Assembly (NCBI RefSeq): GCF_000002075.1 | Contig: NW_004797602.1 | Coordinates: 97,444-161,443, forward strand | Source: Aplysia californica | Taxonomy: Eukaryota; Mollusca; Gastropoda; Aplysiida; Aplysiidae | Direction of reading: 5' to 3' | Length of the DNA: 64,000 nucleotides | Shown here: positions 1-12,500 of the stretch, piece after piece | Position numbering within the stretch: the stretch's first letter is position 1 | Layout: every line of letters begins with the position of its first letter | The notes under the pieces: model-generated | Database searches by the model: none | Told to the model about the DNA's origin: nothing | Seen by the model: only the letters and a program-made list of their open reading frames with translations | Program-made: the position numbers and the translations under genes

Positions 1-21
1 AAGTGCACATATTTTTCGCTA

Positions 22-132
22 CGCTACTGGAAGGTTCTTCTTTTCTTTCTTTCTGCCGTCTATGTCTGTCTGTCTTACTTTTTTCCTGTGCTAAATGTCT
101 TATTGTGTTGGTTTGTTCTCTTTACTCAAAAT
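22..132 (+). repeat. R120 repeat copy (intron)
   Basis: A member of a roughly 120-bp family that I call R120. It has a pyrimidine-rich first half, then a core like CACTAAATGACTGTTATTGT and a tail like TGCTTCTCTTTACTCAAA. This copy reads GTGCTAAATGTCTTATTGTG. Confidence 0.65.
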
Positions 133-455
133 TGAAATAACTTATCATATCATTGCTCTTCTTTTGAATTGAAACAAACAAAACTTTATTTGCCCTGTAT
201 AGTGACGGCTATCTTAGTTGTCTCTTGTACAGGCTTGCCAACTGTACCGGATTCAACAGATAGGAAATTTCCCTGTCACCATAACATTACCACACACCTA
301 AACCAATCCCACTTTTTGTTCATTATAATGTAATGTAATCTGATCTTATAACATTGAGTGTCCCTGATTGGTGTTTGAAACAGTTTGCGTGATTGTTCAT
401 ATATCTTAGCAATGGTAGATAAAATGAAAGCAATGGGGGTTTTTTTTTCCCACAG

Positions 456-518
456 ATTGTCTGCCAGTCAGTCTGAAAAGGAGAAACTGAAAGCAGACCA
501 CCTGAGTATGATTTCAAA
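456..518 (+). CDS. Coiled-coil gene, exon a
   Basis: Follows a long T tract and CACAG; donor GTACGT. Reads LSASQSEKEKLKADHLSMIS and ends two bases into a Lys codon completed by the next exon. Earlier exons are not in the window. Confidence 0.75.
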
Positions 519-3500
519 GTACGTAACTGTCTTTACCTGGTTTATTGAAATGCATTTCACTTTGAAAAGATTAATTTATATTCTTTGTATAAGAAAATAA
601 TGTTTGCCAATCTTACCCATTTAACATTACCAGTGGGGAAGTTGTTATATGGAGTATTTCCATCTTGTCTGCTGTACCTCACTCAGTACAGGGTTTGCTC
701 TGACAAGCAGAGTCGAAGTAATGCATATTCCTGAATGATGTTTCAATATACAGTTACAATCCTGACTGGCTATATCAAGGTAACCTTCACTCTAAAATGA
801 CATAAATTGTGTCGATAGGAGAGTAAAACATATCTACTGTTACAAATCTGGACAGACCTTGTTGACACCGCGGGGCGGTGCCACTGACTGAAGTGTCTTT
901 AGGCCATTCCCTAAGGGGGGACATTTCTCATTCTAGTGCACAGTAGAATAGTAAATGGGCTGATCTAACATTGTCGTGCTCATAACTGTGCCTGAACTAC
1001 AACAGGGAACTGCTGCTTTTTCTTTCCTAATCCTTACTATTGTCATTTTCATCTACTTCTTTTGTATGTTTGTCACACTCTTGTGACCCACTATTTCCGG
1101 GATGCCTTGATAGTCGAAGCAGACTTTGTGCTGCTGAAGCTAGAGAGGTGAGCAGAGTAAGTCTGATTCCCTGTAAGGACTTCTCTGTTGACATCCACCC
1201 CTTGGCGCTCATATGACCTAATGCTGTTGCGAGCAACGTAAAACCTCTACTAAAGACCTTGTTGAAGTAACCCACACTCCTAAATAAGCCAAACTGTGTT
1301 AATGCGGACACTGAACATCTATAATTCCGATTCCGACAGACAGTATAACGGGGGGCTCTCGTGGTCCAGAGGTTACAGTGTTCACCTCTCATTCAATAGG
1401 TTCTGGGTTGGAAACTTGACAGCGATGGAAAATTTTCTTTTCTAAAATGTTCTCCTTTCGTGCTCTCTAACCGTGTTATATGTCATCTGCTTTTGTCTCT
1501 ACTTTCTACAGCCTTTTTACCACTACTACTTGGCTCTTTACCGCTGTCTTTCAGCCACACCGCTGATCTTAGGGTAAATAAGATCTAATCCTTCTTGGAT
1601 ACGGGTGAAAAATCTCGGTCCCGTGTGCAAGTTGCGCACGTTTGATATCCCCTGGTGGTCCAAAATTGATCAGAGTAAGCTTTGGCCGCCACTTGGGCAA
1701 AATTCAAAATTAATTCTTAACATACTTAAAATGTTTAACTCATTCGCTACGCATTATTTCGGCTTGTGGAAGAATTTTTTTCGGGAGGGCGAAATGAGAT
1801 GATGACTAGTGGGCAGTTAAAAGGTATTTGTGGCGGCAAATTCAAATAAATATCAACGTATTATATACCAATATTTTCAGTGTGGTTTGTAGAATACATC
1901 TGTAATGTTTATTTATGTATTTTTCAACTTTGGTTCCTGTAAGAGGCCATCATGCAACACAATTTTGATTGGATGCGGATAGAATTTGAAAATAAAAAAT
2001 TAATAATCTTTGGTGAAACTCAAAAAATATGTTTGCACCTAGTCAAATGATACATAAAAATAGCCATAAATGAATATAGAACTGGAAAATATTGAAAAGT
2101 TTGCAGTTATTTACATACATTCCATAATATTTGTACATTTGTATCATAACATCCGATATTGAAAAGAAAAAAATTTATAATCTTGAAAAATGATCACAAA
2201 CAGAAAAAAACCCCACTCGTGTCTTATATGGAATTATTCAGAATTGCATTTGGAATATACATATCTTGAGTGGCACTTTTTGTGTAAATTCATCAAAAAG
2301 TAGTGATTTTGGGGAGAAAAAAATATTTTGACAATTTAGATCTAGACCTAGATCTAGCACTCAAAAATATTGATTTCTCAATAACAGTGCATTGGCAATA
2401 TGAGTCCAATCGTTATATTTATGACCTTTATTTTAACATGGATATGTGGATTGGAATAGAATCTAAGCTAAAATTGAAGATTGGTTCTCGAGCCGCTGGG
2501 GGCGGCTTAGCATACTGACGTGTCCCACACGCTTATTTTACCTTACAAATTTGCATGCGCCATAAAACACTTACCAAAACAAATATACAAGACAGTATCT
2601 AAGAAATTCAGCTTCCTAAATGGTTTAAGTTCTGTTCATGGGAGCCTAAAAGATTTACAATTATTACAATCACAGGTTGGAGCTATACATTCAGAATCTG
2701 CAGCACACACTGGACAGTTGGGAGATCGACCGCGAGGTACATGAGGAGGAGATGACTGAGGTGAGAGAACACTTGTTTGAGAGCGAGAAACGTGAGAAGG
2801 TGATGAAGAAAGAGCTGGTCGCCCTCAGGACTGTCAAGGCTACCACACAGGAGGAGAAGAGCCTGCTGGAGGTAAGGAGAGCAAAGATGCTACAGGAGTA
2901 GTGGATTATATAGTTGAACGCAATACAGTCATGTTTTATGCGATGTAATTACCCTTTTTTTAACTAAACAAGTAACTGTTTTTACCATACCAATATCTAG
3001 AAACTTGAAAGAAAGGACATAAGCAATTGCGCAATATCCGTGGCGATGTTTAAATATAAGATTTTTTGTTTGTTATTTTCTAAGTGACAATTTTTCTGCT
3101 GAATTGCAGTTTTGGTGAGTCATAGCTAAAAAGAGAAAAAGCTGCTATGTAAAAGGCTAGCAAAATGCTGCTACCCTGCACGATTGCTGTAGGTTCATTC
3201 TGTTAATCAATATAATCATTTGCAAGCTGCTCAATTGTTCTAAGACCTGAAAGCAAAATTTTTTAGGAGAGAGAATGAAACTTTCATTCTTTTACAATAG
3301 TTGTGCTGAAATTGTGTATCTCTCTTGCTTTTTTTCAACGTTTAGAATTTGAATTTAAACAAATTATTCCTTGAGCACAATATCTAATTTCTTTTACATA
3401 CAGAGTTAAAAAAACTTTACGATTTCATTCTGGAATTCCTAGAAGCAGTGCTCTACATGCCCTCCTTTGGACTCGACACATTTTTAATGCTTTGTTCGAA

Positions 3501-6500
3501 ATGTTCGATGGCGCCCAGACACAATGACCTGCTAAACCATGAGTGTTTGATGCCACGTACACTATACATATTCAGAATTAAGTGGCGTCTATAGACAATA
3601 GGGAGTAGGGTGCCCAATAAACAGCATTTTTGAAGTTAACAAATCCCGCAGGGTGGAATATGGGCTTTGCATTAAACCAAATGTCATCGAGGAAATGATC
3701 CCGCTTTTCAAGACTATCAAGGAATCAAGAACACATTGCCATGCTCTGATCCATGTCATCTCGGCCTAGCGAAGATGAAAATTGGTACTGTTGTATGTTA
3801 AGATCTGCCATGAGAATGCAGACTGTTAAGGTGTGGGAAAGTCTTAGCTGCAGATTGTATACTGACAGACATCTCATGGGGCTCGGCTACTGAAATCTGC
3901 TCCGTAGTGACGTTAAAAGAGCTGCGCATGGTGCGTGTTCGATCTGAAGTGCTCGCTTTAAAAAAATTTAGTTCTGATTCGCTATAGATCCAAACTGACG
4001 GAACTTCTCTACTCATGACACCCAAAGGTCTTGAGGGCACATAAACATTCTTTCCATTCCGTGCGCAGAACTTACGAAATGTCAGGGATGGTGAGTTTGT
4101 GGAGAGGTTATGTTCAACACAAAAAAATCTCTCTGCTCTTTACTAAACTTAAACATGATCTCCAGCAGGCAAACGAAATTTGGGAAGATAAAATCTTAAA
4201 ACTTCTGTAGACTTGTTGGACTGCTGAAGCTTGCATTATGGAGCGATTGTTGCAACTTTTAGTGGTATGCCTAATGCTAACTAGCGCGTCGTGCTAGAAA
4301 AAAGGGACATGGTTGAAAATGGGTTGTTTTTAATATAAATGCGCCATATAGAGCAAAACCATTCAATGGACTGGTCTAAAATGAATATCAGACAAATTCC
4401 TTTTGGCTTCCAAACATTATGTTCAAATTTGAAACGCAAAACTTCAGTATGGAGGAAGATATCTACAAAACAAGTTGTACTTTTTTGGGGGGGATCGCCC
4501 TGTATTTGGCTTTGCTCATACAATCCAACGAATTGTCTCAGGAGCTACAAAACACAAACCAGTTCCTGGAAGCAGAGAAACAGCTGTACCTGGACTCCAT
4601 CACAGACTTCCGGACCAAGCTGGAGGCAGAGACAGAGCTTGCGGCCAGCAGCAGAAAGCTCATAGAAGCCTTGGAGTCCAACAACACCGAGCTTCAGAAC
4701 TCGAACAAACAGCTGCAGTAAGTCCAGGAGGGGAAGTGTACACACACTTTATCAATAGTGTTGCGAGTAAATAGGGCAGGTCCATGACAGTTCGTCTTTC
4801 AGAAGGTGCCTGAAGAAATATGTAAATAAAGTAAGAATAAATACTTTGTCACCAGGTTTTGCACATGTGTATTAGCACACCTTATGGTAGATCCAATGAA
4901 GAATTAAGGGTGTTGCAAAAACAACAACAACAGGGGAAAGCACTGGCTTTTGCTGGTTTGCGCCAATGATAGTACATAACAAGATGGGCCACTCAGCCAA
5001 AAAAGTGTCCGCAGGAAGTATGCTCTTTGCTTCAGATGGCGCTGCAGTCTGTTTTGAAGCTCTCTTTCGTTTTTCCAGAAGAAGAATAGGAATAGCACCT
5101 CCTTGCGTGCGCAGATCGACTGCTGTTCATCAGCAGTTCGGGTTCGTTCAGTGTGGAGTTTTAGTTTTTTTTTATTTTAATGACCTCTCGCCTTTCATTC
5201 TAAAGTCAAATCAAACGAAGAAAACCATAACCCTTTCCTCCGGAAGAGGTTTTTTGTCAGCGTAACCATTTTAAAAAAGCGTTCTTCCGAAATTTATTTC
5301 AAAACATGTAAGTTTCACTTTGATTTTTAAAAACTCAAGTAGGGTAACTCTGTTCATAAAGAGGGCGCCACCAAATTTTGAGGACACTTTTTTAATTGGC
5401 TCAAAGAGAGAAGTGGCCCATCTTGTTATGTACTATCATTGTTTGCGCCCAACAATTTTGTCGTGTTGGAGGAACAATCGTATAGCACGAGTCATTTTTT
5501 GTTGTTTTGAATACACTTTTAGAAGTAATGCCCATGTAAGTCAACCTCATGACTTGAGCAAAAGTGCCTCTGTAGATTTTCAGTGCTTCCACTCTTCTGT
5601 ATTTTTACGGAAATCCGTACTTTCTGCCAGTTTCGTACTTGTTCCTCCATCACTATCAACTCCCTCCGTAAAAAGCTGCGACAGCGTAAGACTACTGAAA
5701 TTCTGTAGCAAAAGATCCGTACTCGCCTTCGTATCATCTAGTAGGCCTACTAGTATAAGTTACAGATATTTTCAGTAATTCTCTCGGCAATAAGTTTATG
5801 TTATAGATACTTGCCAGATTGCGCATTTCCTGCATTATTCCGCTATGCCCCATGCATTCATTGCGGGCTTGTCGGCTGTACATTTTTGCCTGTGGATTGA
5901 TCAAAATCTGGCGAACTTTTTGTGCCAATTTCCTCCTTTCTATCATTCTCTCATTGTGTCTGTCTATCCTCGTATTGTTGCCGCAGATGGAAAATCTGCG
6001 CGTTGATCAAGTGAATTGACTTGTGATCTTAGACAGAAAATTACTGCCGGAAAGAAACTTTTTTACAAATTTTTCTAGATCTAGAGAAATATGATCAATA
6101 TGAAGATTCTACGGCACGGGAACGCGATGAAAGAAATTTATGCTAAAACCTACCTAAATCTACAAAAGTCAAGAATAATTCGAAGTTGTGTTCTGAGGTT
6201 GTGACATGCATGCTGAAATTTAAGGAAAATTAGGGTATACGCCGGGTAACTGTATTGTGAAAGTTCATATATCTATTCATTATTCCCAGGTTTGCCTTTT
6301 ATCAATGGTGCGATGACAAATTAATTGAATTATAGTAGCAATGGAAGGGGAACCTGCTTTTAAACATTGCCATCAATGGAAATATATTATGTAGATCTAG
6401 ATTTCTAGATCTTGATGAAGAAATCAAACAAGACAAAATGTTGGTGAAAAAATAAATGTTATGGTTTGCAGGCAATCTCTTTGAACAGGCTCCCAAATTC

Positions 6501-9500
6501 CATTTTCAACCCTCTAAAAGCACTAAATTTCAATTTCTTCGGGGGCTTCGACACTGTCCCTGGACTGTGGCTGAATTTTCCTTACTTTTAAGCTTCAGCT
6601 GGAGGAAGCCAGTTTTTTATTACTTGAAACACTGCCCTGCAATGTGGATAGTATGAAATGTAATAACCTGTAAACATTTTTTACATCACTAATGACTAAA
6701 AACCTCAAAAGATAATTACGTATGCAGTAAATGACCGTCATTTTGTAGATGTGTCTCTCATTACTCAAACTAACAACAAAACTAATCGTTTGCGCTTCTT
6801 TTTTTTTTTTTTTGGTCAGGTCTGATCTGACACTGGCAGAGGAAGAGTTGACATCGAGGAGCTCAGATGCTGAAGCGAGTCTTTCCTTGATTGACAACTT
6901 GGAGCAGAAGATGGACTCCGTCCTGTCTGCTGTGCAGAAAAAGTTTGGCATTGATGTGAGTTTATTTGTGTGGCATCAAGATGAGTCTCATGTCGCATTT
7001 TGACAGTACAATACTGCGGGTATTGAATTTAACAATCTGTTCAAGTCCTTCTGGTGGATGGAAACAGAATGTCTTGCTATTTTGGTTCTTAAGTTTTAGT
7101 CACTTGAAATTGGTTAGTCAGAAACATAGTTTTAAGGAAATCAAGGTCATGCCCAATACTTCTTAACATCTGAGCTATTCTCTTTTGCTGAAGATGCCAT
7201 CAATAGGTCCTACTTCTTTCCTGTTGTCTGGATGTTTCTGTCCATCTGTTTTATTTTTTTCTCTTGCACTAAGTGACTGTTATTGTGAAGACGTTTCTTT
7301 TTACTCAGACTCAGTGAGTGGTTAGTAGAGGGTACCACCAGTAGGTCCTACTTCTTTAGTCTCTGTCTGTCTGTCTTTCTGTTTCCCAGCACTAAATAAC
7401 CTTTAACGTGAAGATATGCTTCTCTTTCCTCAAAAACTCATTCTCCGTTGTTTCTAACATTTTCTTCTTTTCTTTCTCTCTGTTATTTATATTTATCATG
7501 CTTTTTCTCTGTACTAAATGATTGCAGCTGTGCCGATATGATTCTCATTACTCAAACAAAATAAACTGAATGACTAAGTTCTTCTTCTTGTCAATCTTTA
7601 AATAAACTTCCCAGCCTCTAGTGGGAAGGCTGATGTTTGCCACAAGTCTCCGGGTTCCTGTAGAGTTTAGGGTCTCCTTGCGTTGGGTTGGGCCAATATT
7701 TCCTTTTAAGTCAGTGCTGCATGTGCATTGAGTAGGCTTGTATAAAGTTGTTTGCTGTTTGGCTGCTGGTTCTGCGATGACACTGCTTTGAGCTGTTGAT
7801 CCTGAACTTAGTACTGCCATTGTCATTGATATATTTTTTTTTACTCACCTCCATTCTCTGTTTTGTTTGTCTATCAGGTGAAAGTGGAGTTGGCAAAGGA
7901 CCGAGTGTTTGCGAACAGACGCAGTGGCAGTGCCAATGGGGACAGACGTTCTCTTGTCTCTGCTGTGTTGTCTCGAGCGGCATCATCTGCACCATCGCCC
8001 TCAGCATATAAGGCCACGCCCTCTCCTCGTCTCAAACAAAGCAACGTTGAGTTTGGTGCATCGCTGGGCAGGAGAAATGGGAAAGAGGCTGCGGCAATGA
8101 TTTCCTCTTCGCATAGTCAGAGTTTCTGCGGTGCTGCTGAGAATTCTAGATTGGATATCAGCACACAGAAGTCTCAAAGCTTCAGTGAGCCATTTGATTC
8201 AGTAATGAATAGGCTGTTTTCAAACAGATCAAACAATGACAGTCTACAGCTCCCGGGCAGTGCGAAAAAGGAAAGCTCATTGTCGCCCGATGAAATCGAT
8301 AAGTCTGTAGCTGGCTTTGCCAGGATCCGCAGCATTCCGTCCACGTTAGATCGCAGTCTGGAAACTTCCAGAAGAATCAACACCACAGCAGGTTCTTCTA
8401 GCAGTTTCCTGGGCCTCTCAGACAGCGCAGACTCGCAGCCAGTGTTGGAGAAAGTAGGTCTTCCTCTTGCTGGTGCTCTATAAGAACCCTCCTCTTTTTA
8501 TGCAATTGATTTGGGGGAGAGGGCTGTGCTATTTCATGTTTTCAGCTATCTGGGTTTTGTTTTAATTTTTGTTGGATTTTGTTTGTTTGTTTGTTGTTGA
8601 TGTTTTTTTTTGGGGGGGGTGTTAATAGTTATTTCTCTTTCTTTTTCTTCATACTTGTTTGGAAAAGGTACATAACAATTTTCTCGATTCGTTTTCCTTC
8701 TTTATTTTCTTGTTTTCCATCCGGTTTTGAGAAGTTTCATTGTTTCACAGGTTTCATGAATTAAGTTTCCAATTTAGTTGTAGAATTTGCTTTGTGTAGT
8801 GGGGCTAGAGCGAAAGATTTTGTCACTTTGTTAGTGCTTGAGCACATGTAATCCGCAGCTTGCACTGTATGCTTCTCGGGAAGGTGAGAATATTTCTGAG
8901 CATGTTTTTTTAGTTTCTGCTGGGGTTATGGTACTTGTTAAGCGCATAGAATGTGCTGTTGCGCATGGATGTTCACTATATATATAAATACAGTTATTAT
9001 TATCATAATCATCATTATGACTGTTTGGTGATGGTCATGACACTATTCCCTTAGTAATTCTTTATTTTGAGAAAACTTTTTTAAAAAACAACCCAGTGCT
9101 AACCTTAGTGAGAATTATGACTTGAACAAAGGGAAGATGTCTCAATAGTTGAATTTTTTATGCACGAAAAAAACCATGCCATAGTAAAGCTATGAAACAT
9201 ATGCATGTCTTTTAACCATACCAATTTCTAGAAACCTGGAAAAAATGTATTTGCATAGTTGTGTTAAACGATGAGTCTATCACTTTATTGACAGTGCCTT
9301 GATGTTTATGTGCCAAAGCAAATTAATGAAGAGACAACAACTTTTAGGTATTGTGGACCAGTGTGTATGCTGTAAAGATTAGGCTGAGGTGTACATTGAT
9401 TCCTTAGTTGGGACGCTTTTTAGTGACTGTATCTGTCAGTCTGTGAGATGGGATGCTTTATGATTTTATCCCACTCAGTCTAGGCTGGCCCTCTCAGACA

Positions 9501-12500
9501 GGGGGGACATTGACTTGTTCTTATGCACAGTAGAATTGTAAATGGGCTGATTCGTGGGTGGTTGGCGGGTGCTCTGGTGTGGTTTGCTCCTGCTTTCCTA
9601 TCAAACAACTATCGTCTTTATCTCTCCATCCCCTTTCTTATTTATGTTTGTTACTCTCTTGTAACACCTCTAATCTTCGGCACTTATATGACCTAATTGT
9701 GTTGCAAGTGTTGTAATACACTTACTAAAACAAATGGCCTGATTCATCAATGTCATGCTCATAAATGTGCCTGAACTGCAACGTGGAACTGCTGCTTTTT
9801 CTTTCCTACTACCGTGATTTTTCCTCTACTTCTTTTGTATGTTTGTCACACTCTAGTGACCCGCTATTTCCGGGGTGCCTTGATAGTCGAAGCAGACTTT
9901 GAACTGTTGAAGCTAGAGAGGTGAGCAGAGTAAGCCTGATTCCCTGTATGGACTTCTCTGTTGACGTCCACCCCTTGGCGCTCATATGACCTTATGCAGT
10001 TGCGAGCACCGTAAAAACTCTTCTAAAACTAAAGACATGGTCGACTCATAGCTAGCCTCATTGAGTCGTACGCAGGAGATGTCAGTTCAATTTTTGTTTG
10101 GGGAAGATTCTTATTGAGTATCTCCGTGTTTCTGCTGGGGCGTTATATTCTCCTCAGCCCCAGTTGGCCCAGAATAGCAGGGTTAGATAGAAACAGCCCA
10201 CCTCCTTTACTTTTATCCACCACTTATACACTTTTGGGTATGCATGGTCCTACATGGTCTAAATCCTATTACTCTTTTTTATGTACAGGTAAAGTCCATA
10301 GACAGAATCTTCACTATGATCTTGAAGGCCATGAACATGGCAGAGAGGGCATCCGAGCTGACGATTCGGGACTTGAGAGAAGACTTGTAAGTCATTTGCG
10401 CTTAAGAACGAGATTATGTGGATGGTTGGAGGGTGCCAACGGTAGGTTCTTTCTCTTTTCTTTCTCCTGTGTTGTTTGTCTCTCTTACTTTAACCACTGT
10501 GTGAAGTGACTGTTATTTTGGCGAAGCGCCTTTTTTTAAAGACTGATTTCATGAGAAGTGGTTTCCTTTCTGGTGTGCATTGACAGTACATTATAGTAGT
10601 ATAATAATAACCGGGGGAGATGGCTGGAGGGTGCCAATGGTAAATAGTAGGTAGCGTAAACACGGGCTCTCACTGCCTTCCGAGCGCGCCGTATCGGTGA
10701 AGTCGGGGTAATTCAAATCGCTGTTTCTTTGCTCTTTCGCAATAAAACTCCAAATGCCATACACCTTGTAAAAGTTCAGCTTTTCCTCCTTACAATGGTT
10801 TAAGTTGTTTTCTTGTCCGATTATTAGGAGCTGGAGAATCCCAGAAGAAAGCGAAGCCCCTCGCAGTCGGAATGCGTAGTCGGCCGGTTCAAAAATTGAC
10901 ACGCCTGCCTTCAAATGCTTCGCAGAAAGATTGATGATAATATACCGTCTTTTCATTAGCGGGGAACTGTAGTGCTTTAACTCACTGAGCACCGCTCCCG
11001 CAGCATACGCGGTCCGGTAAAATTCGCGTCGTGGACCGCGACCGCAGCATACGCGGGTTCAACTATATTTGACTTAAGTGAGCCAAGCAGTTAAAAAATG
11101 CTTGCAAATAGCCCCAGTTTTTTAGGCAGGATATTGACAAGCTAGTTCTTGTGGTTTGTGTATATTCACCAATTTTATTGCGAATAAACGGGTTATTTGT
11201 CCAACGGACTGAACAACTGAAAGTAAGGAACTCCCGCGCAGTTCGTTGTTGTTTCTCGTACGCGAAGCACGGCGCTGCGAGTTGTGTCGAAGTTTATTGA
11301 AACTCTCGATAATTTTGGTAAAGATTTGAGTGACAGTGAAGTATCTGATAGATAACTTCATAAAATCAAAATGTGAATTCGTCTAGCAGTGATGAAGATG
11401 ACTGAGGAAATGACATTAGATCTAGGTCTAGACCAACATCGTCTCTCGATCTTGAATCTGATTCGTCAGCGAGTACGGAGCCTGATCCGGCTGGGATAGA
11501 TCTAGATCCAGCCCCAGTACTAAATTCTAGTTCAAATCAGCCCTCTAGGTGGAGAAGATATTATAATGTACTCAAACCTGGGACATCTATTGACAGATCT
11601 AGTCCTAGCTCTGGCAGCACTGACAATGAAAACAGTTCTCCGCCTGTCACCGAGGAAGATCTGGATCTAGACTCTAGATTTTTTGATTTTTCAAAATAAA
11701 TTATCACTTGCATTTTTATGCTATTTCACTGTACACTCATGCTTCATTCTCCTACACACAAGCACACGCTGCCACAACTATTTTGTGTAAGTTTATTAGA
11801 TTTCTGCTTTGTCACATCACTTCCTTTTTTTTCAACTTTTTTTTTCTCAGTCAAATTTGTCCCAACTTTCTGTCCCATACATTTTTTGGTCATTCATTCT
11901 TCACAAAATATGTTTATTGTGTCTGTTGAACACACATCTTATTAAATAGCACAGAACATTTCAAAGAAATAGCATTTCATTTCAATTTTTTAATGAATTT
12001 TCAAAAAGTGAGGGAAATGGGTGGTCCTCTGGGGCTTGGAGGCAAATTGGGGCGTGGTGCTCAGTGAGTTAAACAGGCTTTCCTGTGGTATATTTTTATG
12101 GTTTGGCGTTTAAATAGAAAGCCTTTAAAAATACCGTCTAAATGTTCAAAGATCATTTTTTTTACACGAAATAATATAAAATACCGACTCAAAAAAGGTA
12201 GCCTACCAATAGAAAGATCAGTTCATTTCCTATTAAAATAAAGTAAACAGCTTGGAATAATTTAACATCGATTTTTCCGCGAAACTCAGCAAGCATGTGA
12301 CTCCCCACGCGGGGTACACTACAGTATAGAGCCGACTCGCTCGCCGCGAGGGGCGGTGCGGCGCCGGCCGGGTCAACGCTCGGTGTTTTTGTCTAAATAA
12401 TGACAGATCATCGTGTTTGATGCGATAAAATACTGATTTTTAATGATCTCACAGTCTTGAAAAAAATTAGGCTCCGTACATATGTTATAGTGATTGTACT

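Noticed and set aside
5320-5778. 152-codon open frame on the + strand
   Set aside because: Starts inside the TIR element and runs into intron DNA; the frame is not kept in the second copy.
7863-7877. Extending exon e upstream to an ATG at 7863
   Set aside because: A clear CTATCAG acceptor lies at 7871-7877 and the previous exon joins in phase there.
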